From contig DGRV01000084.1 of NCBI GenBank assembly GCA_002391225.1, positions 41,673 through 48,312 of the forward strand: a DNA stretch of 6,640 bases, given 5' to 3'. The notes under the pieces were generated by a model, which was not told the origin of the DNA, ran no database searches, and worked only from the letters and a program-made list of their open reading frames with translations. Origin of the DNA: Christensenella sp. UBA4379 (GTDB taxonomy: Bacteria > Bacillota > Clostridia > Christensenellales > Aristaeellaceae). Both the position numbers and the translations under genes were made by a program. Shown here in pieces: positions 1-4,853 of this stretch. Numbering within the stretch: position 1 is the first letter of the stretch; each line of letters opens with the position of its first letter.

Positions 1-630
1 AAGCGCATGCATCTGGACTATGTGGACCTGTTCTACCATCACCGGCCGGACCCGGATACGCCGATCGAGGAAACCATGGGCGCCCTGAACCAGATCGTGC
101 GAAGCGGCAAAGCGCTGTATGTGGGGATTTCCAACTATGGCGCGGAACAGGCGAAGGCGGCCATCCGGGAGCTCAAGCGTCTGGGCACCCCGTGTCTGAT
201 CCACCAGCCCCGCTATTCGATGCTGGACCGCTGGATCGAAGGGGGCCTGACGGACGTGCTCAAAGAAGAGCGGGTCGGCTGCATCGTGTTCCAGCCCCTG
301 GCCGGCGGCCTGCTGACCGGGAAATACCTGAACGGGATTCCCGAGGATTCCCGCATGAAGACGGACGGCCGCTACCTAAAGCCCGATGCCCTGACCGAGG
401 AAAAGCTCGGAAAGATCCGCGCCCTCAAAGAAATCGCGGACGAGCGGGGACAAAAGCTCCATCATCTGGCCCTTCAGTGGGTGCTGCGGGACGAAACGGT
501 GACCTCCGCCCTGATCGGCGCGAGCAGGCCGGAGCAGATCCTGGACAATCTCTCCATCCTGGACGCCCCGCCCCTTACCGAAAAAGAGCTTTCGCGGATC
601 GACGAAATCCTCGGAAAGCCCCAAAAATAA
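1..630 (+). CDS. yghZ: Aldo/keto reductase, YghZ-type (L-glyceraldehyde 3-phosphate reductase-like), 3' part
   Basis: This is the C-terminal 209 residues of an NADPH-dependent aldo/keto reductase. The frame is open to the left edge, so the true start lies outside the window and the ATG at 7 is internal. The family is about 345 residues long, so some 130 N-terminal residues, with the catalytic Asp, Tyr and Lys, are missing. Visible family marks are YVDLFYHHR (residues 7-15 of the fragment), whose second His (14) fits the catalytic His. Also visible are GKALYVGISNY, LIHQPRYSML, GLLTGKYLNGIPEDSRM and the C-terminal LIGASRPEQILDN, which in this family contacts the NADP 2'-phosphate. GLLTGKYLNGIP-DSRM and LIGASR-EQ are nearly the same as in E. 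coli YghZ, which reduces L-glyceraldehyde 3-phosphate and other aldehydes. The physiological substrate here is unknown. The TAA stop lies 13 nt before a strong hairpin shared with the convergent gene. Confidence 0.9.
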   Translation, partial: KRMHLDYVDLFYHHRPDPDTPIEETMGALNQIVRSGKALYVGISNYGAEQAKAAIRELKRLGTPCLIHQPRYSMLDRWIEGGLTDVLKEERVGCIVFQPLAGGLLTGKYLNGIPEDSRMKTDGRYLKPDALTEEKLGKIRALKEIADERGQKLHHLALQWVLRDETVTSALIGASRPEQILDNLSILDAPPLTEKELSRIDEILGKPQK

Positions 631-643
631 CGGTATAAAAAAA

Positions 644-683
644 CTCCCCCCTTCCCGGGCAGCGAAACCCGGGAAGGGGGGAG
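644..683 (-). terminator. Strong intrinsic terminator of the RsbW-like gene
   Basis: The arms 644-659 and 668-683 are perfectly complementary over 16 bp (CTCCCCCCTTCCCGGG on the left) around an 8-nt loop (CAGCGAAA). Read leftward, the hairpin is followed by a seven-base run of T (A at 637-643 on the plus strand), 8 nt after the TAA of the RsbW-like gene: a textbook rho-independent terminator. Read rightward, after the aldo/keto reductase, no T-run follows the stem (AGGCGGTC). It may slow or stop transcription from that side but is not a classical terminator in that direction. Confidence 0.9.
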
Positions 684-691
684 AGGCGGTC

Positions 692-1102
692 TTACCCCAG
701 CTTTTTCGTGACCGTCAGGATGTTCTTTCCCTCCCGGCGGCTGTAGCGCATATGGTCCATGATTTTCTTGGACATGAAGATGCCCAGGCCGCCGATCTGC
801 CGCTCGTGGGCGGCCAGCGTGATGTCCGGGTCCGGCTTGGCCAGCGGGTCGTAGGGCACCCCATTGTCGATCAGGGTGATGGAGACGACGGGCGGCTGCC
901 CCTCCGCGTCGATGCGGATGGTGGCCTTCCCGCTGCTCTCTGGGTAGGCGTAGCTGGCAATGTTCACGTACAGCTCCTCCACCACCACGTCCAGGCGCAT
1001 CTGGTACTGCAGGGAACAGCCCAGCTGCTCCAGAAATTCATCCACGAAGGCCAGCACCTGCTTGAGGTTTCCTACTTTGGCTTCAAGTGTCAGTTCACGC
1101 AT
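692..1102 (-). CDS. RsbW-like ATP-binding protein (anti-sigma factor/serine kinase family)
   Basis: This 136-residue protein has the HATPase (Bergerat) fold of the RsbW/SpoIIAB family. Such proteins bind a sigma factor and phosphorylate a STAS-domain antagonist. Motifs: N-box EELYVNIASYAY with E43 and N47; G1 box DNGVPYDP with D79 and G81; G2 box GGLGIFMSKK at 104-113. Length is typical for the family. The start was chosen at 1102 because AGGGGA lies 7 nt upstream. The frame stays open to a GTG at 1240, but that adds 46 Arg/Gly-rich residues with no family match and would begin almost at the predicted transcription start. A promoter at 1246-1274 implies a leader of about 135 nt, and a strong terminator follows the stop. 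No sigma factor or STAS gene is adjacent, so its partner is unknown; the kinase role is inferred from the family. Confidence 0.85.
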   Translation of the reverse strand: MRELTLEAKVGNLKQVLAFVDEFLEQLGCSLQYQMRLDVVVEELYVNIASYAYPESSGKATIRIDAEGQPPVVSITLIDNGVPYDPLAKPDPDITLAAHERQIGGLGIFMSKKIMDHMRYSRREGKNILTVTKKLG

Positions 1103-1245
1103 CGTTTTTCCCCTGTATTTGGAAGCAAAGCGGCTGCCCGTGCTTCCGGGTCCCATGTCAAACCTTCTGTCCGCCCTCGCCCCGTCCCCGTCCGGGAGGA
1201 GCTTACGCAGAACGCGCGGCCGTGTTTTTCTTTCATTCACCTGCT

Positions 1246-1274
1246 ATTATATATGATCCTTTGATTTTATGCAA
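1246..1274 (-). promoter_or_regulatory. Sigma-A type promoter for the RsbW-like gene
   Basis: Read leftward: -35 TTGCAT (1274-1269), a 17-bp spacer, and -10 TATAAT (1251-1246). The predicted transcription start is near 1239, giving a leader of about 135 nt before the ATG at 1102. The 10 bp match to consensus and exact 17-bp spacing make this credible. The leader is GC-rich and contains the tandem GGACGGGGACGGGG around 1179-1192. Confidence 0.65.
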
Positions 1275-1292
1275 GCCTGCCAAACCAGGCTT
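1273..1292. repeat. Short inverted repeat between the divergent RsbW-like and URO-D genes
   Basis: AAGCCTG (1273-1279) and CAGGCTT (1286-1292) form a 7-bp stem with a 6-nt loop. On the plus strand it is followed by two more T residues and lies 28 nt before the GTG of the URO-D-like gene, just upstream of its ribosome binding site. On the minus strand it overlaps the upstream end of the -35 box of the RsbW-like promoter. It could be a weak attenuator in the URO-D leader or a protein-binding operator; the sequence does not decide. I could not identify a convincing plus-strand promoter for the URO-D gene in 1103-1320. Confidence 0.4.
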
Positions 1293-1320
1293 TTGACAAA
1301 GAAGAGAGGAGCTGTGCGCT

Positions 1321-2277
1321 GTGAACAAACGGGAACGGGTGACCGCGGCCTTCCGCGGGCAGGAAACCGACCGGGTTCCGGTCTGCATGTGGAAGCATGT
1401 GCCGCAGAAGTACTGGGCGGATGAAGAGCAGTTCGCCGAATGTCAGTTAAGCTTTTACCGGGAGACGGATGTGGACTTCATGAAGCTCTCGGGAGACGGG
1501 TATTTCCCCTGGCCGGCCCCGGCATTAGAGGGGATCGAAAAAGCGGAGGACCTGTACAGGCTGGAGCCCCTGGGCAGCCTTCATCCCCACATCCGGGGGC
1601 AGATCCGCAGGGCCGGAAAGGTGGTCCGCACCCTTGGGAAGGAATGCGTTTCCCTGTACCTGATCTTCGCCCCGCTGTCCTGCATCCGCCTCAGGATCGG
1701 CTATCCCATGATGATGAAGCTGATCCGGGAAAACCCGGAGGCGATGAAGTACGCCTGCAGCGTCGTGGCGGAGGACCAGAAGCTCCTGGTGAAAGGGATC
1801 ATCGAGGACGCCGGGGTGGACGGGATCTTTTACAGCGTGCAGAATGGCGAGGAAAACCGCTTTACCGCAGAAGAATACGGGGAATGGGTCGCCCCGTCGG
1901 ACCTGGCCGTGCTGGACTATGCCAATTCCCTGAGCGATATGAACGCCATCCATTTCTGCGCCTGGGAGGAAATCCCGAACCGCCTCTCTGTCTGGAAGGA
2001 CTACAAGGCCGCCGTCGTCAGCTGGTCCAGGTATATCGACCTCATGGACATTGAGAAGGCCAAGGAGCATTTCGGCTGCACGGTCTGGGGCGGCTTTGAC
2101 AACCGGCCGGGCACGTTTTTGTATACCGCTTCCAGGGAGGAGATCGAACAGGAAACCGCCCGGCTGATCAGCCAGGGCGGCAAACGGGGCTTTATTCTTG
2201 GGTCTGACTGCAGCATCCATGACGAGCTTTCCGAAGAAAGGATCCACTGGGTGACGGAGGCCGTGAAAAAGGTCTGA
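1321..2277 (+). CDS. Uroporphyrinogen decarboxylase superfamily protein (MtaA/MtbA-like zinc motif)
   Basis: This 318-residue protein belongs to the URO-D/MtaA superfamily (HemE-like TIM barrel). The N-terminus MNKRERVTAAFRGQETDRVPV is the characteristic opening of these proteins. The GTG start is preferred because AGAGGAG sits 9 nt upstream, and the first in-frame ATG (residue 23) would remove the conserved DRVP segment. His211-x-Cys213 (IHFCAWEE) and Cys297 (ILGSDCSI) match in order and approximate spacing the H-x-C...C zinc ligands of the methylcobamide:CoM methyltransferases MtaA and MtbA. That favours a methyl-transfer role over porphyrin decarboxylation. No corrinoid protein, heme or methanogenesis gene is nearby, so substrate and pathway are unknown. 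Many gut Clostridia carry such orphan paralogues, often near carbohydrate genes. It converges on the AraC gene with only 3 nt between the stop codons. Confidence 0.85.
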   Translation: MNKRERVTAAFRGQETDRVPVCMWKHVPQKYWADEEQFAECQLSFYRETDVDFMKLSGDGYFPWPAPALEGIEKAEDLYRLEPLGSLHPHIRGQIRRAGKVVRTLGKECVSLYLIFAPLSCIRLRIGYPMMMKLIRENPEAMKYACSVVAEDQKLLVKGIIEDAGVDGIFYSVQNGEENRFTAEEYGEWVAPSDLAVLDYANSLSDMNAIHFCAWEEIPNRLSVWKDYKAAVVSWSRYIDLMDIEKAKEHFGCTVWGGFDNRPGTFLYTASREEIEQETARLISQGGKRGFILGSDCSIHDELSEERIHWVTEAVKKV

Positions 2278-2286
2278 CGCTCAGAC
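2272..2286. terminator. Possible shared hairpin at convergent stop codons
   Basis: GTCTGA (2272-2277), loop CGC and TCAGAC (2281-2286) form a perfect 6-bp stem. The left arm contains the TGA of the URO-D-like gene and the right arm contains the complement of the TGA of the AraC gene. Read leftward it is followed by CTTTTTC and read rightward by a weaker pyrimidine-rich stretch (CTTCTCTTTC). It is therefore better as a terminator for the AraC-side unit. The stem is short and this call is tentative. Confidence 0.35.
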
Positions 2287-3240
2287 GGGCGCTTCTCTTT
2301 CGTCCGACGGCACAGCCTCCGCTTCCGTCCAGCCGGAAAAGGTCAGGAGGGACGGACGGAGGCTGTCGCCCGCCGTTTTGCGCCACATCATCGGCGTACA
2401 GCCCATGGCCTGGGCAAAGTGCCGGTTGTAGCTGCTCAGGGAATTGTATCCAACCCTCCCGGCGATTTCCGTGACGGTCAGGCCGGACGAGCGGAGCAGG
2501 ACGCAGCTTTTCAGGATCCGCGTCTGATGCAGGAAGGAAAGGGGAGAGGCCCCGATCTGCTCCTTGAACAGGCGGCGGAAATGGGTCGGGCTGATGTGGC
2601 AGATTTCGGACAGCTTCTGCTGCGGAAACTCCTGCATGTAGTTTTCGTGGATGTAATCCAGCGCCGGGGAAAGGACGGACATGTAGGCGTCCCTGGCGTG
2701 TTCCCCGTCTTCCTGGCTGTAGACCCGCATGATGCGGGTCAACAGGGCGGTAAACAGCCCGCGGACGCAGGTCTGGTATCCGGGCCCGCGCTGGGAAAGC
2801 TCTTCCGCGATGTCCGTCACATACTGCGCGGCCCAGGGGTGCTGGTCCGGGTGCAGCAGCAGATGGCAGGAGGACAGGAGATATTCCCTGCCCTTGATGC
2901 TGCCGGCCCTGCGCGGGATCACCGGCCCCAGCAGGGCTTCGGGGTCTAAAAACAGGTAGGTCCAGCGGCTGGCCTGCTCCGGGTCGGACCAGGTCGTGTG
3001 GGGCACGTTGCGGGCGATGCAGGTCACGTCCCCGGCGCTGAAATGGACGCGCTGGCCGCCAAAGACCATGGTCCCCCCGGAGGAATGACACAGCCCGATT
3101 TCCAGGCAGTTGTGGATATGCAGATGCTTGCCGGGAATCGGGCTGATGTGCCATTGATCCCCGGTCAAAAGCAGCACGGGAAAACCGGGGGGCAGTTCAT
3201 AATTCCGGTATTCCAGCACGGTTCTCTTCGGCCTGGCCAT
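2281..3240 (-). CDS. AraC-family transcriptional regulator
   Basis: This 319-residue protein has an N-terminal cupin-like sensor domain (about 30-85, with KHLHIHNCLEIGL, a SAGDV strand and an NVPH turn). Its C-terminal AraC DNA-binding domain runs from about 190 to 288. The first helix-turn-helix is QQKLSEICHISPTHFRRLFKEQIG (206-230) and the second is TVTEIAGRVGYNSLSSYNRHF (255-275). It ends in the family's PMMWRK. About 30 residues follow the usual end of the domain. Start at 3240: GGGAGG is 6 nt upstream, and the gap to the rhaM stop is 19 nt, so it is very likely cotranscribed as the last gene of lacI-rhaM-araC. The ligand is presumably a sugar from rhamnogalacturonan. A plausible target is the CGAAAAT repeat pair at 4729-4756. 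Both ligand and target are inferences. Confidence 0.92.
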   Translation of the reverse strand: MARPKRTVLEYRNYELPPGFPVLLLTGDQWHISPIPGKHLHIHNCLEIGLCHSSGGTMVFGGQRVHFSAGDVTCIARNVPHTTWSDPEQASRWTYLFLDPEALLGPVIPRRAGSIKGREYLLSSCHLLLHPDQHPWAAQYVTDIAEELSQRGPGYQTCVRGLFTALLTRIMRVYSQEDGEHARDAYMSVLSPALDYIHENYMQEFPQQKLSEICHISPTHFRRLFKEQIGASPLSFLHQTRILKSCVLLRSSGLTVTEIAGRVGYNSLSSYNRHFAQAMGCTPMMWRKTAGDSLRPSLLTFSGWTEAEAVPSDEREAPV

Positions 3241-3259
3241 GGGCTTCCTCCCGTTTCAC

Positions 3260-3577
3260 TTATTCCATCTTAAACATCATGCGCAGCTTGGGTTGGGCGC
3301 CGGTTTCCGGGTCCATGACCAGGTCCAGCACGTCCTCCATATAGTCGTTCCATTTGTCGACGATGGGGCTGTCCGCCTGGGTCTTTTCGGCGAAGGCGAT
3401 GCCCTTTTCGCACTCGTAATAGCCAAACACGTCCCGCCCGTCGCTCCAGATGGTGTAGTTGCGGATGCCCGCTTCCTTGAGCAGGGCCAGCATTTCGGGC
3501 CAGATCTCGTCGTGACGGCGCTTGTACTCTTCCTGCATGCCGGGCTTGATGCGGCCCTTCCAGGCGAATCTTTCCAT
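3260..3577 (-). CDS. rhaM: L-rhamnose mutarotase
   Basis: RhaM interconverts the alpha and beta anomers of L-rhamnose in the cytoplasm, speeding supply of the anomer used by rhamnose isomerase. The 105-residue product has the family's usual length (E. coli RhaM 104) and the motif YKRRHDEIWPEM. Tyr18, His22 (catalytic), Tyr41 and Trp76 fall at the same positions as in E. coli. The second Trp of the E. coli Trp76-Trp77 pair is Asn77 here. An exact AGGAGG lies 8 nt before the ATG at 3577 and abuts the stop codon of the upstream LacI gene (14-nt gap), suggesting translational coupling. Its place between two regulators and opposite a GH105 hydrolase indicates that rhamnose released from rhamnogalacturonan is the substrate. 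No other rhamnose catabolic gene lies in the window. Confidence 0.93.
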   Translation of the reverse strand: MERFAWKGRIKPGMQEEYKRRHDEIWPEMLALLKEAGIRNYTIWSDGRDVFGYYECEKGIAFAEKTQADSPIVDKWNDYMEDVLDLVMDPETGAQPKLRMMFKME

Positions 3578-3591
3578 GGTGAATTCCTCCT

Positions 3592-4617
3592 TTATTTGGT
3601 GACCCTGGCGCAGGAAGCCCTTTCCACAAGCTCCCAGTCGCCAATTTCATGCTTGTTTTCCCCGCTGATGAGCAGCTGCACGGCCCGCGCCCCGGTGCGC
3701 TGCTGGTGCAGGTTGATGCTGGTGAGGGCCGGGCACAGGTACGGGGCGCAGAAGAGATCGTCACACCCGACGATGGACAGCTGTTCCGGCATGAGAATTC
3801 CGCGCTCCCTTGCTTCCGCCTGGCAGCCCATGGCCATCAGGTCGTTCATGGCGATGACGGCGGTGGGCCAGTATTCAGGCCGGAGGGAATCCAAAATCCC
3901 CGCCAGGGCGGCTTTCCCGGCCTCCGGGGTACCTTTGGCGTAGACGCGGTAGGAATCCGTGTAGGGCAGATGGGCCTCCGTGAGCCCCTCCCGGTAGCCG
4001 ATTTCCCGGCGCATCGGGTCGTTGTCTTCCTTGACGCCGCCGATAAAGGCGATCCTTTCGTGGCCCAGCGAGACCAGATAGGAAACGATTTCCTTCATAA
4101 TGGCTGCGTTGTTGTTGGAGACCGCCGGGAAATCATACCACGGTGGGACGCAGCCGATCAGCACCACGGGCATCACGCGCCGAAGCTCCCGAAGGGAGGC
4201 CAGCACCTGCTCCCCGTGGTCGGCCGGCAGGTATTCGACGCACACGACGATGCCGTCCAGCCGCCTTTCCAAGAGCATCGCGGCGGGGTCGTAGGCTTTG
4301 GTATCCAGGCTGCTCCAGGGGAAAAGGCTCACGGTATAGCCCTGGCGGGCCGCTTCCTCCTGGGCACCGGTAAAAATCATCGCGTAGTGGGGGTTAAGCA
4401 GCTTGGGCAGGATGATGCCCAGGGAGTGGGTCGTTTTGCTGGTGAGCCCCCTGGCAATGGAGCTGGGCCTGTAATTCCGCTGCTCCATCGCCCGCAGCAC
4501 CTTTTCTTTGGTGGCCTGGGAAACGTTGGATTCCCCCCGCAGCACCCGGGAGACCGTAGCGATGGAAACGCCTGCGTCCGAGGCGATATCGTAGATGGTC
4601 GCATTTCCGCCCGGCAT
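3592..4617 (-). CDS. LacI-family transcriptional regulator
   Basis: This 341-residue protein is a full-length LacI/GalR regulator. It has a helix-turn-helix at about 7-28 (TIYDIASDAGVSIATVSRVL) and a hinge at about 48-60 (NYRPSSIARGL). The periplasmic-binding-protein-like effector domain shows LGIILP (66-71), LGHERIAFIGG (185-195), AMNDLMAMG (256-264), SIVGCDD (281-287) and PALTSI (296-301). The recognition segment VSIATVSRV closely resembles the VSMATVSRV of CcpA, which fits the cre-like operators at 4670-4683 and 4799-4812. Its neighbours argue for a local pectin-sugar regulator rather than global CcpA. The ATG at 4617 has GGAGG 6 nt upstream. It is the first gene of the unit lacI-rhaM-araC and is predicted to repress itself, because an operator lies over its own transcription start. 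The inducer is unknown, plausibly rhamnose or an unsaturated rhamnogalacturonan fragment. Confidence 0.93.
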   Translation of the reverse strand: MPGGNATIYDIASDAGVSIATVSRVLRGESNVSQATKEKVLRAMEQRNYRPSSIARGLTSKTTHSLGIILPKLLNPHYAMIFTGAQEEAARQGYTVSLFPWSSLDTKAYDPAAMLLERRLDGIVVCVEYLPADHGEQVLASLRELRRVMPVVLIGCVPPWYDFPAVSNNNAAIMKEIVSYLVSLGHERIAFIGGVKEDNDPMRREIGYREGLTEAHLPYTDSYRVYAKGTPEAGKAALAGILDSLRPEYWPTAVIAMNDLMAMGCQAEARERGILMPEQLSIVGCDDLFCAPYLCPALTSINLHQQRTGARAVQLLISGENKHEIGDWELVERASCARVTK

Positions 4618-4669
4618 AATCTACCTCCCTGCACTCCTGCGTGTGTCAGCAAACTGCGTTATCTGGATA

Positions 4670-4683
4670 TGTAAGCGCTGTCA
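4670..4683. promoter_or_regulatory. LacI/CcpA-type operator at the lacI promoter
   Basis: TGTAAGCGCTGTCA is an imperfect palindrome centred at 4676/4677 on the AGCGCT core, and it fits the cre consensus TGWAANCGNTNWCA at every position. Read leftward it begins on the last T of the lacI -10 hexamer and covers the predicted transcription start, so a bound repressor would block lacI-rhaM-araC. Whether the local LacI protein, CcpA or both bind it cannot be settled from sequence. Confidence 0.75.
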
Positions 4684-4711
4684 TTATACCGCGTTTGTCT
4701 AAAAAGTGCAA
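4683..4711 (-). promoter_or_regulatory. Sigma-A promoter of lacI-rhaM-araC
   Basis: Read leftward: -35 TTGCAC (4711-4706), a 17-bp spacer, and -10 TATAAT (4688-4683). Predicted transcription start is near 4676, inside the operator, giving a leader of about 60 nt to the ATG at 4617. Confidence 0.75.
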
Positions 4712-4728
4712 GAGCTGACCGCATTTTC

Positions 4729-4756
4729 CGAAAATTTTTCTACATCTTGCGAAAAT
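4729..4756. promoter_or_regulatory. CGAAAAT direct repeats 21 bp apart, possible AraC-regulator site
   Basis: CGAAAAT occurs at 4729-4735 and 4750-4756, a 21-bp period (two helical turns), which is the usual spacing of direct half-sites for AraC-family proteins. The pair is centred almost midway between the two divergent -35 boxes. The second copy ends 14 nt upstream of the TTGACA at 4771. The repeats are also parts of inverted repeats: ATTTTC-C-GAAAAT at 4723-4735, and CGCATTTTC (4720-4728) with GAAAATGCG (4751-4759). Assignment to the AraC protein of this locus is inference. Confidence 0.4.
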
Positions 4757-4770
4757 GCGCAAAAAAAGCC

Positions 4771-4799
4771 TTGACACGGTTCGGAATGGAGAATATAAT
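4771..4799 (+). promoter_or_regulatory. Consensus sigma-A promoter of the GH105-permease operon
   Basis: TTGACA (4771-4776), a 17-bp spacer and TATAAT (4794-4799) match both hexamers perfectly. Such a strong core promoter is expected to need repression, and an operator begins on the last T of the -10 box. Predicted transcription start is near 4806, giving a leader of about 48 nt. Confidence 0.85.
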
Positions 4800-4812
4800 G
4801 TAAGCGCTAACA
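4799..4812. promoter_or_regulatory. LacI/CcpA-type operator at the GH105 promoter
   Basis: TGTAAGCGCTAACA is palindromic at 6 of 7 half-site positions, centred at 4805/4806, and fits the cre consensus TGWAANCGNTNWCA completely. It overlaps the -10 box by one base and spans the predicted transcription start. It shares the ten bases TGTAAGCGCT with the operator centred 129 bp to the left, so a tetramer or two dimers could act on both promoters. Confidence 0.8.
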
Positions 4813-4853
4813 TATCTATTGGACAAATATCGACAGACAGGTGGGGGTATACC

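Noticed and set aside
1090..1236. A 48-codon minus-strand open frame overlapping the start of the RsbW-like gene by 13 nt, resembling a leader peptide
   Set aside because: Its ATG lies within a few bases of the predicted transcription start and its only Shine-Dalgarno-like bases touch the start codon. The composition (Arg, Gly, Thr) looks non-coding.
1103..1240. N-terminal extension of the RsbW-like protein to a GTG at 1240
   Set aside because: The added 46 residues do not resemble the family and would begin at the predicted transcription start, while a good ribosome binding site precedes the ATG at 1102.
1293..1298. TTGACA upstream of the URO-D-like gene as a -35 box
   Set aside because: No acceptable -10 hexamer lies 16-18 bp downstream, where the sequence is the ribosome binding site and start codon.
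2192..3154. A 320-codon minus-strand frame overlapping the AraC gene
   Set aside because: It is a shifted frame of araC, rich in Pro, Arg and Gly. The true frame has the AraC domain and a proper Shine-Dalgarno sequence.
3649..4674. A 341-codon open frame antisense to the LacI-family gene
   Set aside because: No domain or ribosome binding site supports it, and the opposite strand encodes a complete LacI protein with all expected motifs.
4755..4853. Upstream in-frame ATG at 4755 for the GH105 gene
   Set aside because: It lies before the -35 box of the consensus promoter, so it would not be on the transcript, and the extra 33 residues have no GH105 similarity.
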